NCBI RefSeq assembly: GCF_024363565.1
Contig: NZ_JAJEKE010000008.1
Coordinates: 1-64,000, forward strand
DNA from: Lutispora saccharofermentans
Lineage (GTDB): Bacteria > Bacillota > Clostridia > Lutisporales > Lutisporaceae
Direction of reading: 5' to 3'
DNA length: 64,000 nucleotides
Shown piece after piece: positions 53,288 to 62,328 of the stretch (within the stretch, counting starts at the first letter, position 1; every line of letters starts with the position of its first letter). Below the pieces are notes generated by a model. That model saw only the letters and a list, made by a program, of their open reading frames with translations, was not told where the DNA came from and did not search any database. Position numbers and translations under genes: made by a program.

Positions 53288-53842
53288 TTGGGAATTTATC
53301 AACCAATACTAACTGAACGGCTTATTTTAAGAGAGTTCAAAGAAGATGATTGGAATAAAATTTATAGCTATTTGTCTGATTGCGAGGTACAGAAATATAT
53401 GATCCAGGATGTTGCTTCATTGGATCAGACAAAAAGCTATGCTCAAATGTTTCTCAAGCATATGCATGAAGAACCAAGGAAATACGTGAGATTTGCTGTC
53501 CTTCTAAAAGAAGACAGTCAGCTGATTGGTGAGTGTGGGATAAACATGCCTAACGTCCAGCATTATGAGGGTGAAATTGTATATCGTTTTGCAAAAGCGT
53601 ATTGGAGAAAAGGATATGCGAGCGAAGTGGTCAAAAGGATGCTTAGCTTTGGCTTCGAAGAATTAAGGCTTCACAGGATCGAAGCATTATGTGATGTGAG
53701 AAACACTGCGTCTATTAGGGTATTAGAGAAAGCAGGTATGACAATAGAAGGATGCATGAGGGAGCACAGATTTGTTAAGGGATATTGGCGTAATTCTGTG
53801 CTTTATTCAATGCTTGAGCAAGAATTCAACAAAGGTTCTTGA
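53288..53842 (+). CDS. GNAT family N-acetyltransferase (RimJ/RimL type)
   Basis: 184 residues, TTG start after GGAGGGG. TERLILREFKEDDW, YRFAKAYWRKGYASEVV, RNTASIRVLEKAGM. Transfers acetyl to N-terminal or small-molecule amines; target unknown. Confidence 0.92.
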   Translation: MGIYQPILTERLILREFKEDDWNKIYSYLSDCEVQKYMIQDVASLDQTKSYAQMFLKHMHEEPRKYVRFAVLLKEDSQLIGECGINMPNVQHYEGEIVYRFAKAYWRKGYASEVVKRMLSFGFEELRLHRIEALCDVRNTASIRVLEKAGMTIEGCMREHRFVKGYWRNSVLYSMLEQEFNKGS

Positions 53843-53919
53843 AGCCTGAAGTGTGTATCAGCAATTTCAGACGACTTTCTTGAAGCCTGAAGTGTGTATC
53901 AGCAATTTCAGACGACTTT
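53838..53919 (+). repeat. Perfect 41-bp tandem duplication
   Basis: Two identical 41-bp units (53838-53878, 53879-53919), starting in the end of the GNAT gene, with a third partial CTTGAAG at 53920. Unit begins CTTGAAGCCTGAAGTGTG. Confidence 0.95.
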
Positions 53920-53949
53920 CTTGAAGGATTTTGAGTTGGAGGTGGGAAA

Positions 53950-54465
53950 ATGGATATAGCGTTAAAAACAAGAACAAAGGAGCATGTCGTGACTTTTTGG
54001 GAGAAGACTCAAGATGAAGAAATAAAAAGATTATTTCCCTTTAGTATTGAATCCTTGGAAAAAGCATTAACATTATTTGATGAATCTTTAAGAGAAGATG
54101 CCTTGAGCTATGGAAAAGTAATATATTTCGGAGGGAAATATGCCGGGGATATTTGGTGTTATAGTATAGATGAAATTGATGAAAAAATGGCTATGCTAAG
54201 TGTTGTCATCTTTGAAAAGGAACTGTGGGGTAAAGGAATAGCAACAGAAGCAGCCGAAGCTTTTATTAATGAAGTATTTAATAAATATGATATAGAAAAA
54301 ATCGGAGCATTTACATATTCCAATAATCATGGGTCAATAGGCCTGCTAAAAAAGATTGGATTTTCTGAGATTGAAACATTTATTGAAGACGGCATCGAAT
54401 CAAAATATTTTGAGGCTTCTATAAGCTGCTTTAGAGATGTTGCGGACAAAAAATATAGAGTATAG
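53950..54465 (+). CDS. GNAT family N-acetyltransferase
   Basis: 171 residues, ATG after GGAGGTGGG. VVIFEKELWGKGIATEAAEAF is the acetyl-CoA-binding region; SNNHGSIGLLKKIGF follows. N-terminus (LKTRTKEHVVTFWEKTQDEE) resembles the RimJ-like set. Confidence 0.9.
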   Translation: MDIALKTRTKEHVVTFWEKTQDEEIKRLFPFSIESLEKALTLFDESLREDALSYGKVIYFGGKYAGDIWCYSIDEIDEKMAMLSVVIFEKELWGKGIATEAAEAFINEVFNKYDIEKIGAFTYSNNHGSIGLLKKIGFSEIETFIEDGIESKYFEASISCFRDVADKKYRV

Positions 54466-54495
54466 AAAAATAGTGACCTTTTGGGGGGATATTAT

Positions 54496-54966
54496 ATGTT
54501 GGGACATTTAGGATTTTCATATGTAGGTCTGATATATTTGCTCATGTTATTTATCCCAAATATCATTTGGAGTAAGAATAAGCCGATAGATTATAGCGGC
54601 GCCTCAGAAAACAAAATATTATTATTGTTTGAACGGGTAGGTCAGGTATGCTGTACTTGCAGTGCACTGATTTTTATTGATTTCAACATTGCTTCGTTTT
54701 CAGCATGGAGTTTGTGGCTGGCCGCATCATTTTTGCTGATGATCCTTTATGAGGTTTGTTGGATCAGATATTTTACTGATGAACACACAGAAGAAAATTT
54801 TTATCGCAGCTTTTATGGAATTCCGGTACCTCTTGCAAGTCTTCCTGTTGCGGCTTTCTTATTGCTGGGTATCTACGGAAAGGTTATTTGGATGATTGCA
54901 TCTGCTGTCATAATCGGAATAGGACATATAGGAATACACATTCAGCATTTAAAAGCGATAAAGTGA
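54496..54966 (+). CDS. Integral membrane protein
   Basis: 156 residues from ATG 54496, after GGGGGGA. Hydrophobic segments at about 7-25, 55-68, 75-95, 112-128 and 132-150. FAMILY not recognised; function unknown. Confidence 0.75.
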   Translation: MLGHLGFSYVGLIYLLMLFIPNIIWSKNKPIDYSGASENKILLLFERVGQVCCTCSALIFIDFNIASFSAWSLWLAASFLLMILYEVCWIRYFTDEHTEENFYRSFYGIPVPLASLPVAAFLLLGIYGKVIWMIASAVIIGIGHIGIHIQHLKAIK

Positions 54967-55037
54967 GAATAGCAAAGAGCGGTAAGGGATCTGAAAAACA
55001 AAAGTATGCTTTGTTTTAATTTGAAAGGGGTTATAAT

Positions 55038-55601
55038 TTGGATGCAATTGAAACGATTTATAAAAGAAGAAGTATAAGAAGATATTTGGAAAAGCAAGTT
55101 GAAAAGGATGCGATTATTACACTATTGAAAGCTGCTGCAGCGGCACCAACAGCAGCAAATTGTCAGCCGTGGGAGTTTATAGTTATTGATGAAGCGCAAA
55201 AGCTTTCCGAGCTTAGAGATAAATTAGTTTTTGCGAGATACAATGCACCTGCTGCTATTGTTGTATGTGGAAATATGAAATTATCATTTAAAGGCCCTTC
55301 TCAGGAATTTTGGGTTCAAGATTGCAGTGCAGCGATAGAGAATATTTTGATTGCAGCAACAAGCATTGGGCTGGGTTCGGTTTGGATAGGTATATATCCT
55401 ATCCAAAGCAATATAAATCTGGTAAAAGATATGTTGAATATTCCTGAGCATGTTGTACCGCTTGGTATCGTATACGTAGGATATCCTGCAGAAGAAAAAG
55501 AAGCGAGAACACGGTTTGATGAGAAAAGAGTATATTGGCAGGAATATGAACCTAAACGTAAACATAGATCAAAAGACAAGCCGGTAATCGGCCATTATTG
55601 A
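55038..55601 (+). CDS. Nitroreductase family protein
   Basis: 187 residues, TTG start with GAAAGGGG. FMN-binding RRSIRRYLEKQVE, AAAAAPTAANCQPWEFIV, AAIENILIAATSIGLGSVWIG. Flavin-dependent reductase of nitro or quinone compounds. Confidence 0.92.
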   Translation: MDAIETIYKRRSIRRYLEKQVEKDAIITLLKAAAAAPTAANCQPWEFIVIDEAQKLSELRDKLVFARYNAPAAIVVCGNMKLSFKGPSQEFWVQDCSAAIENILIAATSIGLGSVWIGIYPIQSNINLVKDMLNIPEHVVPLGIVYVGYPAEEKEARTRFDEKRVYWQEYEPKRKHRSKDKPVIGHY

Positions 55602-55649
55602 AAGAGACTTCATTCAGCGGTAAATCTTCAGAATAGGGGAGAGGCATTG

Positions 55650-55835
55650 ATGAAATTTGAAAAGTCATGCGGAGCCATCGTATATAGAAGTAAAAATACA
55701 AAAAGAAAGAATATAAATGGGCCTCATTTAATGAGATATATGGCTTGCTGACTTATGACAGCGCAAAGAATATTTTAGAAAAAGCAAAGAATTTTTTGCA
55801 ATCGAATCAAAGCATTTGGCTCCGGCGGCCGAAAG
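55650..55835 (+). pseudogene. NUDIX hydrolase remnant
   Basis: ATG ORF starts MKFEKSCGAIVYRSK like bis(5'-nucleosyl)-tetraphosphatases, then breaks at a stop (RYMAC*) and resumes in frame with LTYDSAKNILEKAKNFL, the family's usual C-terminal helix. The whole Nudix-box section is missing, i.e. an internal deletion. Confidence 0.7.
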
Positions 55836-55843
55836 GAGAAGCA

Positions 55844-56437
55844 ATGGATATATTTATTGAGACGGAACGGCTTATATTAAGGCAATTCAAAGAGACGGAC
55901 GCAGAAGCATTATCCTTGATATGCAATCAAAAATATATTTTAAAATGGATGCCTGACTGGGAGGGAGGCGTAGAAGAAAGAAGAGAATGGATAAGGTGGA
56001 TTGAAAGCTTATATACAAAAGCAAATAAAGAAACCGCAAGAATAATGCTTGCGGTTGCCTTAAAAGAAAACAAAGAACTAATAGGCATGGTAGCAATAGG
56101 GAATAAGGAAGAAGTCGACAACGAAATCGAGATTGCTTATTTTATTTCCGAAGACTATTGCAACAAGGGCTATATGACCGAAGCGGCAAGGGCAATGGTT
56201 CAGTGGACCTTCAACACTTTAGACTTGGAATATCTCATTGCAATAGTTGAAATCGATAATTTTCCATCTCAGAGGATAGTTGAAAAATGCGGATTTACAA
56301 AGCTTGGCACCAAGAGAATCTTAAATTCTGGCGAAACAGAGGAAAAGCCATTTTATTATTATCGCTTATATAATAATATCAGGAGAGCAAAACCATGTAT
56401 CGATGATGCGGGTTTTGTTATCGAAAAGAAGAAATAA
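55844..56437 (+). CDS. GNAT family N-acetyltransferase (RimJ/RimL type)
   Basis: 197 residues from ATG 55844 (MDIFIETERLILRQF), after GAAAGGAG; the frame is open further upstream through the NUDIX remnant. IAYFISEDYCNKGYMTEAARAM and IDNFPSQRIVEKCGF mark the fold. Confidence 0.92.
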   Translation: MDIFIETERLILRQFKETDAEALSLICNQKYILKWMPDWEGGVEERREWIRWIESLYTKANKETARIMLAVALKENKELIGMVAIGNKEEVDNEIEIAYFISEDYCNKGYMTEAARAMVQWTFNTLDLEYLIAIVEIDNFPSQRIVEKCGFTKLGTKRILNSGETEEKPFYYYRLYNNIRRAKPCIDDAGFVIEKKK

Positions 56438-56458
56438 AATGTAAGGAGAAGGAAAAGC

Positions 56459-57145
56459 ATGGATAATAAAAGAGCCTTATGGAATTCACAGCAGAAATTA
56501 TTAAGAGATATAATATTGAAGCCGGATAGATTTGATGAAGCCATTAAGTTATGTTTGGACCAGCATTTAATGGTTCATTCTTCAGAAATGTCTCAAATAA
56601 GTGCAGTAACGTTTGAGGATGAATTATGGGAAGGGCTGGATGAGCTTTCATTTCGTACTATGCCGACTGTAAAAGATGAGACTGTTGCCTGGAGCTTATG
56701 GCATTTAACCAGAATTGAAGATATCACGATGAATATTCTGGTGGCTGATGAAACTCAAATTATCAATACAGATAATTGGATTGAAAGAATGAATGTAAAT
56801 GTCCTTGACACGGGCAATGCTATGACAGACGAGGAAATTATCGATTTAAGCTCAAATATAGATATGCAAGAATTACGCAATTACAGGATAGCTGTAGGGA
56901 GGAAAACTCGTGATATTATTCAGCAATTTAAGCCTGCTGATTTAAAACGTAAGATGGAACCAAAGAGGCTGCAGCGAATTTTAGATGAGGGTGCAGTTTT
57001 AAATGTTGACGGCGCCAAATGGCTGATAGATTTCTGGGGCAGGAAGAATGTAGCGGGAATATTACTAATGCCTGTAACTCGCCACAATTTAGTGCATATT
57101 AACGAGTCGATGAATATTAAAAAGAAATGCCAAAAAATAAAATGA
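56459..57145 (+). CDS. DinB family protein
   Basis: 228 residues, ATG after AAGGAG. Four-helix DinB-type: VHSSEMS (first His), WSLWHLTRIEDIT (second), HNLVHINESM (third), the pattern of the metal-binding histidines. May be a thiol- or metal-dependent transferase. Downstream of the GNAT by 21 bp, likely same transcript. Confidence 0.82.
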   Translation: MDNKRALWNSQQKLLRDIILKPDRFDEAIKLCLDQHLMVHSSEMSQISAVTFEDELWEGLDELSFRTMPTVKDETVAWSLWHLTRIEDITMNILVADETQIINTDNWIERMNVNVLDTGNAMTDEEIIDLSSNIDMQELRNYRIAVGRKTRDIIQQFKPADLKRKMEPKRLQRILDEGAVLNVDGAKWLIDFWGRKNVAGILLMPVTRHNLVHINESMNIKKKCQKIK

Positions 57146-57273
57146 GGAAGCGAAGCTGTGCTGCATAACTACATTAGAAGCTTATTATATTGCCTTTTAC
57201 GCTACAATGGTTATTATGTTTGCATGAACACATAAGCAGGCTTTAAATTTTGATTAGTAAGGATCTTGATAAA

Positions 57274-57972
57274 ATGCAGAAAAAAGATAAAAGAACAAGT
57301 TTTCAGCATATTACCTCTGAATCTGTCCCATTTGGCATGCTTCTTGCGATTGTGGGTGGATTTTTGGACGCTTATACTTTTATAGGAAGAGGTGGCGTTT
57401 TCGCTAATGCCCAAACCGGAAATATTGTGCTCTTGGGCATATATGCTTCGAAAGGAGAATGGGGGCAGGCACTGGTTCATATTCCGCCTATATTGGCTTT
57501 TATAATTGGGGTAATAGTTGCCGAGTCGATAAAAAATAGTTCATCACACATATTCTCGCTGGATTGGGCGCAGGCAGTTTTATTTTTTGAAAGTATAGTA
57601 CTTATTATCATAGGATTTATACCTAATATCATTCCTAATATTGTTGTCACCGTTGCGGTTTCATTTGTTTCCTCGGTTCAAATATCTTCTTTTCGTAAAC
57701 TGGTTGGTTCTCCATATTGCACGACTATGTCAACGGGGAATTTACGATCAGCTTCACAGGCAGCATATATTGCTTTTACCCAAAACGATCGTGAGTCAGC
57801 TATTCGTGCTATTCGTTTTCTTGCAATTATCTTTTCGTTTCTATTTGGGGCCTTTTTAGGCGGGCTGTTAACACTGATTATTGGGGTCAAAGCAGTATGG
57901 GGAGCTGTTATCATATTAGTATGCGCTCTTGTATTATTTAGCATAGGTGAACGGAAAAGCAGGAGTGAATAA
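57274..57972 (+). CDS. YoaK family (DUF1275) membrane protein
   Basis: 232 residues from ATG 57274 (GGA at 57261); TTG 57250 is a longer alternative with little RBS. GGFLDAYTFIGRGGVFANAQTGNIVLLG is diagnostic; six hydrophobic segments. Function of the family unknown. Confidence 0.9.
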   Translation: MQKKDKRTSFQHITSESVPFGMLLAIVGGFLDAYTFIGRGGVFANAQTGNIVLLGIYASKGEWGQALVHIPPILAFIIGVIVAESIKNSSSHIFSLDWAQAVLFFESIVLIIIGFIPNIIPNIVVTVAVSFVSSVQISSFRKLVGSPYCTTMSTGNLRSASQAAYIAFTQNDRESAIRAIRFLAIIFSFLFGAFLGGLLTLIIGVKAVWGAVIILVCALVLFSIGERKSRSE

Positions 57973-58087
57973 TTATGATAGCCATAAAATATTTACATGT
58001 TATTTTAAATGAAGTGTATGGGATAACAAAGACATGTTTGCTTTCTAATAGCTGATACAATTATTTTCTGGATACTCCCTTGCAATA

Positions 58088-58118
58088 TTGACTTTGACGT
58101 TAGGACGTACTTTATAAT
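58088..58118 (+). promoter_or_regulatory. MerR-type promoter with 19-bp spacer
   Basis: TTGACT (58088-58093) and TATAAT (58113-58118) are 19 bp apart, with ACGT repeated in GACGTTAGGACGTAC between them. Long spacers realigned by the activator are characteristic of MerR-regulated promoters. The next gene is a MerR regulator. Confidence 0.75.
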
Positions 58119-58151
58119 GACCTTATAAAATGTTAAAGGAGTGTTATTAAA

Positions 58152-59108
58152 ATGGCAGATTTAATTAAAATCAGGGAAGTATCTTTGAAATATAGCATTT
58201 CAACTCGTTCTCTCAGGTATTATGAAGATATGGGCCTGTTACAGAGTACAAAAAGCGATGACTATGCTTACAGATGTTATGATGAAAAGGCTATAGCAAG
58301 ATTGGAGCAAATACTCATTCTGAGAAAACTAAACATTAGCATCAAAGATATTCAAAGAATTTTTTCATCAAATAGTGCTGGGACGCTATTGGAGGTTTTA
58401 AGCAATAAAGTTAATGATATCGATGAAGAAGCTGCACTATTGCATGAACTAAAAGAGATTGTCCTTGAATTTATAAAGCAAATCGAAAAAATTGATTTCA
58501 GTAAAGAAGCAGATATTAAATTGTTGTATGAAAAAGCAAATGAAATTGAAAAACGGTTAACAAATGTTGAAAAGGTGAATAATCCGACATCTATAGGAAA
58601 ACTGGTTGAAATTACAGAAAGACTGGAAAAGGAGCCTGAGGTTAGAATAGTCCGCATGCCAGCAATGCCAATGTTTCTTTCACCTCATGGCAATCCTGAA
58701 GCAGAATCAGGAGTGCTTCAGGATTTTTATGCATTGGCTAAAAAAGAGCTATTCAACGGCGACGATGAATATCCCTATGCCGGTGGATTGCCTATATTTG
58801 CATGGGATGACGGAGAAGGGTTCAGATTTTTGATAAAAAAACCTATAAATTTTACTAACACTTTTAATTGGGAAGAGTATGAATTTCCGGGAGGCTTATA
58901 TCTAGTGTTTTCTGCATGGCTTCCAGAGATGATGGACAAATATCAGCAAGTGTTAAAATGGTTGGAGCATAGCACACTTTATAAGCTGGATGAAAAGGCT
59001 GAAGCAGAAGGCAGATACGTAATGGGACATATCATTACACCTTTTGAGTTGAGGGAAAAGCTGAATAATGAGCAACAAGATGTTTTTGTGCCGATATGTC
59101 TCAAGTAA
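58152..59108 (+). CDS. MerR family regulator with effector-binding domain
   Basis: 318 residues, ATG after AAAGGAG. Winged helix (IREVSLKYSISTRSLRYYEDMGLL, YDEKAIARLEQILILRKL), helical linker (about 75-150), then a GyrI-like ligand-binding domain (RIVRMPAMPMFLSPHG...). BmrR/TipA-type drug sensor is the closest style. Likely autoregulated from the 58088 promoter. Confidence 0.92.
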   Translation: MADLIKIREVSLKYSISTRSLRYYEDMGLLQSTKSDDYAYRCYDEKAIARLEQILILRKLNISIKDIQRIFSSNSAGTLLEVLSNKVNDIDEEAALLHELKEIVLEFIKQIEKIDFSKEADIKLLYEKANEIEKRLTNVEKVNNPTSIGKLVEITERLEKEPEVRIVRMPAMPMFLSPHGNPEAESGVLQDFYALAKKELFNGDDEYPYAGGLPIFAWDDGEGFRFLIKKPINFTNTFNWEEYEFPGGLYLVFSAWLPEMMDKYQQVLKWLEHSTLYKLDEKAEAEGRYVMGHIITPFELREKLNNEQQDVFVPICLK

Positions 59109-59217
59109 TAGTGTCGGAACTCATTTTTATGTTCTTACTATACCACAAAATGGGAAAAAAGTCAAGTCTTGCAATGCTTCTCTGAATGCTGTATTAATTA
59201 TCTGAGGTGATAATTTT

Positions 59218-60132
59218 ATGGAACAAAAAAGTATGACAGCACTCGTAAGTGCCTTTTCAAGAGCCTATCATTCAACGCAATATGCAGAGAAAGTATTTGA
59301 TGACTATTTGGCAAAAAAAGTCTTAACCGAGGATGAATATGAACAAATAGCAGGCAACATGTCAAAAGGAATAGGTTTCTTTAATCCATCCTTCGTGGGT
59401 ACACAAGATGAGGCTTTACAATGGATTGTTGATAATCAGCTAGCTCCATCTCCGCTAGGCAGAGCCGCATTTGCAGAGAATTTACTTGAAAATGCCGTAC
59501 AAATCGGCGCGAAGCAGTATTTGATCTTTGCTGCCGGATATGACACATTCGCATATCGTCAGCCTGGTTGGGCATCAAAAATCCAAATATTTGAGTTAGA
59601 TCATCCCGCTGTCAGCGGGGATAAGCAAAAACGTATGCGGTCATTAGCAGCAGAGAAACCAGCAAATTTACATTACGTGCATGCAGACTTTAGGGAAAAC
59701 AACTGGCAAAGCAATTTGCTTAGCTGTGCAGAATTTGATGAAAGCAAAATAAGCTTTTGCAGTTTGCTCGGAATAAGCTATTATTTGACTAAGCAGGTAT
59801 TCTCAGAAATGATCGAAATAATTTCAAGCTTTGTGCCAAAAGGCAGCAGCATTGTTTTTGATTATCCTGATGAGGATACATATACCGAAAAAGCAGGGAT
59901 ACGAGCAAAAAAGCAAGCGGCAATGGCTGGTGCTGCAAATGAAAAAATGCTTGTCAGCTATTCTTATGTGGAAATGGAAAAGCTATTAGCCTATAATGAT
60001 TTCTTAATTTATGAGCATTTGACACCGAATGAAATAACAGAGCAGTATTTCAGAAAATATAATCAAGCAAATCCGGAGCATCCCATGACAGCTTTTGATA
60101 ATGTGAATTATTGTTTGGCAGTAAAGAAATAA
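59218..60132 (+). CDS. Class I SAM-dependent methyltransferase (leucine carboxyl methyltransferase-like)
   Basis: 304 residues, ATG after GAGGTGA. N-terminal helices then QYLIFAAGYDTFAYRQP, FELDHPAVSGDKQKRM, HADFRENNW, SFCSLLGISYYLT match the LCM/TIGR00027 type. Substrate unknown. Confidence 0.88.
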   Translation: MEQKSMTALVSAFSRAYHSTQYAEKVFDDYLAKKVLTEDEYEQIAGNMSKGIGFFNPSFVGTQDEALQWIVDNQLAPSPLGRAAFAENLLENAVQIGAKQYLIFAAGYDTFAYRQPGWASKIQIFELDHPAVSGDKQKRMRSLAAEKPANLHYVHADFRENNWQSNLLSCAEFDESKISFCSLLGISYYLTKQVFSEMIEIISSFVPKGSSIVFDYPDEDTYTEKAGIRAKKQAAMAGAANEKMLVSYSYVEMEKLLAYNDFLIYEHLTPNEITEQYFRKYNQANPEHPMTAFDNVNYCLAVKK

Positions 60133-60199
60133 ATACACATACAGGGAGCTTAGGAGCAAGCTTATTTGTTCTCCAATATTATTATTTTTGTTAATATAG

Positions 60200-60259
60200 T
60201 TGCATTTCATTAAGAGAGAGAATATAATAACAATATCCCCCTATGGGGGATATTGTTAT
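60200..60259 (+). promoter_or_regulatory. Promoter with CsoR-type palindromic operator
   Basis: TTGCAT (60200-60205), 17-bp spacer, TATAAT (60223-60228). A perfect palindrome with 15-bp arms follows: ATAACAATATCCCCC (60227-60241) and GGGGGATATTGTTAT (60245-60259). The CCCCC-TAT-GGGGG centre is the type bound by CsoR/RcnR-family repressors, one of which is encoded at 61673. Confidence 0.88.
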
Positions 60260-60276
60260 TATGGAGGCAGATATGC

Positions 60277-61641
60277 ATGGAAAATAAATCGGTTTTATTC
60301 AAAGAATTTGATAAAAAAAGCTGTATAACTATAATGGCTTTAGCTTTTCCGGCAATGATTGAAAATATCTTGCAGGTTTTTATCGGAGTTGCCGATACAT
60401 ATTTCGTCGGGAAAATCGGGACTGAAGCTATAGCCGGGGTTGGAGTCACAAATTTAATCATGAATATTTACATTGTTTTTTTTCTGGCTCTGGGAGTAGG
60501 TACTGCTGCTATTGTATCGAGAAATATTGGCGCAGGTAACATTGAAAATGCTAATAATGCAGTGAAGCAGTCATTTATAATGGCTTTTGCCATAGGGATA
60601 GTTTTTGGAATCATTAATCTCATATTTTCTAGAAATATATTGCTTTTTCTAGGTGCAGAAGAAAGCGTACTGGAGTATGCCCTGCCCTATTTTTTCTCTG
60701 TAGCTGTTCCGTCGGTATTTTTGTGCCTTATGATGGTTTTGTCCAGTGCATTAAGGGGCTCCGGAGATACTAAAACACCAATGCAAATATCAATCGTTAT
60801 GAACATCACTAATATAGTACTTGATTATATATTGATTTTTGGTATATTTAACTTTAATGGGCTTGGAATATTAGGGGCAGGTATAGCAACTACAATCTCC
60901 AGAATAATCGGCTTTATGCTTTTAATGAAAAAGATTAACAGTAATAATAATGTTAAAATCCATATGAATTTAATGGACAAGTGGTGCATCGATAAAGACA
61001 TACTTAAATCTATTGCAGAGATTGGTTTACCGGCTGCATTTGAAAAACTATTTATGCGCTTTGGACAGCTTATCTATGGAGGGATGATCGTAAAGATTGG
61101 CACCGAAGCCTATGCAGCTCATAATATAGCCGGGACCATAGAAACATTTTCTTACTTGCCTGGAATGGGCTTTGGAGTAGCAGCTGCTACTTTAGTCGGG
61201 CAAAAACTCGGTGCTAATAGAAAAGATATGGCTCAGAAGCTTGGATTTATGTCTTATTTATTGTCTGCAGGATTTATGATGATAGTAGGCGCTGTTTTCT
61301 ATCTGTTTGCGCTCCCGCTTGCTAAAATCTTCAGCACAGACCAAGAAGTGATTGACATGGTTGTTAAAGTTTTAAGGATTATAGCATTGGTTCAGCCTTT
61401 TGTATGCTCAACTCTTGTAATCACCTCCGCACTACAAGGGGCAGGAGATACAAAGTTCCCAATGTGTTCAACCTTGATTGGGATATGGGGATTCCGAGTG
61501 TTAGGCGTATATATATTAGGACTTAAGCTAAAAATGGGGCTGGTTGGTGTATGGCTGGCAATCTCTGTAGATTTAATAATAAGGGGAATTATCTTGATGA
61601 TTCGCTTTATGAACGGTAAATGGAAAGATAAAAAAATATGA
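60277..61641 (+). CDS. MATE family efflux transporter, CsoR-linked
   Basis: 454 residues from ATG 60277, with GGAGG 9 bp before; the longer TTG start at 60253 lies in the operator. MATE pattern: ALAFPAMIENILQVFIGVADTYFVG, RGSGDTKTPMQISIVMNITNIVLDYI, AAATLVGQKLGA. Drug or cation antiporter. Operon with the CsoR-family gene 32 bp downstream. Confidence 0.94.
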   Translation: MENKSVLFKEFDKKSCITIMALAFPAMIENILQVFIGVADTYFVGKIGTEAIAGVGVTNLIMNIYIVFFLALGVGTAAIVSRNIGAGNIENANNAVKQSFIMAFAIGIVFGIINLIFSRNILLFLGAEESVLEYALPYFFSVAVPSVFLCLMMVLSSALRGSGDTKTPMQISIVMNITNIVLDYILIFGIFNFNGLGILGAGIATTISRIIGFMLLMKKINSNNNVKIHMNLMDKWCIDKDILKSIAEIGLPAAFEKLFMRFGQLIYGGMIVKIGTEAYAAHNIAGTIETFSYLPGMGFGVAAATLVGQKLGANRKDMAQKLGFMSYLLSAGFMMIVGAVFYLFALPLAKIFSTDQEVIDMVVKVLRIIALVQPFVCSTLVITSALQGAGDTKFPMCSTLIGIWGFRVLGVYILGLKLKMGLVGVWLAISVDLIIRGIILMIRFMNGKWKDKKI

Positions 61642-61672
61642 TAGATATTTTAATAAAAGGAGTGAAGTCTAT

Positions 61673-61945
61673 ATGAATGAGCATAATCATCCTCATCATA
61701 AACAGATTATTAACAGAATGTCGAGGATCATCGGACATGCAGAGGCAATAAAAAGAATGTTGGAAGAAGGAAGAGACTGCAGCGAAGTGCTTATACAAAT
61801 AGCAGCGGTCAGGTCTGCGCTTAATAGTGCCGGAAAATTAATTTTAGAAGATCATATAAATCATTGTGTTTTGGAGGCTATTGAAAATAAGGATAATGAA
61901 CCGCTGGAAAAATTAAATACTGCCATAGATAAATTTATTAAGTAA
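61673..61945 (+). CDS. CsoR/FrmR-family (DUF156) transcriptional repressor
   Basis: 90 residues, ATG after AAGGAG. All-helical CsoR-like sequence: IINRMSRIIGHAEAIKRMLEEGRDC, IAAVRSALNSAGKLILEDHINHCV. Cys in RDC, His in DHINHC and the following Cys fit the C-H-C metal/thiol-sensing set. An N-terminal His-rich stretch (NEHNHPHHK) may add metal binding. Ligand could be Cu, Ni, persulfide or other. Confidence 0.92.
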   Translation: MNEHNHPHHKQIINRMSRIIGHAEAIKRMLEEGRDCSEVLIQIAAVRSALNSAGKLILEDHINHCVLEAIENKDNEPLEKLNTAIDKFIK

Positions 61946-62002
61946 TTATCACATAATGCATACTTGATATATATGCACAAATGGCTGCTAAATTTAAAAT
62001 AG

Positions 62003-62030
62003 ACAAGTCTTAAAATAGACTTGTTTTTTT
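62003..62030 (+). terminator. Terminator after the csoR-like gene
   Basis: ACAAGTCT/AGACTTGT with 6-nt loop and seven T. Confidence 0.85.
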
Positions 62031-62154
62031 GAATTCATAGAACTTTAATAAACTTATATTTATATAGAAAAAGCTAGAAATGTATGGTAAAGTTTAGGTA
62101 TTAAAATTAACAATTGGAATTGAGCTTTTAAACTTGATGTAACAGATAGAAAGG

Positions 62155-62280
62155 AAGAAAAAAATCCCCGAAGCTGCAGCCGTGGGGAGCAAAGAATATG
62201 CATTTTTGTGACCCCGACAGCAACCATATATACTTCAGGAGTATCCCTGAATGCCTGTGATATGTTGAGCAGCATGGGAA
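62155..62280 (+). other. Structured, unassigned leader-like region
   Basis: Several hairpins: CCCCGAAG...GTGGGG (62165-62188), TTCAGG/CCTGAA (62236-62253) enclosed by CATATATAC/GTGATATG. CCCCGACAGCAACC faintly recalls a conserved strip of c-di-AMP (ydaO) riboswitches, but the rest does not fit. Lies upstream of the gene at 62329. Confidence 0.35.
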
Positions 62281-62328
62281 GAAAGGTACAAAGCACTGCA
62301 AATTTATATTGTGAGGGGGAAAAGAAAA

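Noticed and set aside
53838-53919. CRISPR-like repeat
   Set aside because: Direct tandem duplication with no spacer.
62155-62280. Confident call of c-di-AMP (ydaO) riboswitch
   Set aside because: Only one short strip matches; the other conserved parts are missing, and the downstream gene is not a usual member of that regulon.
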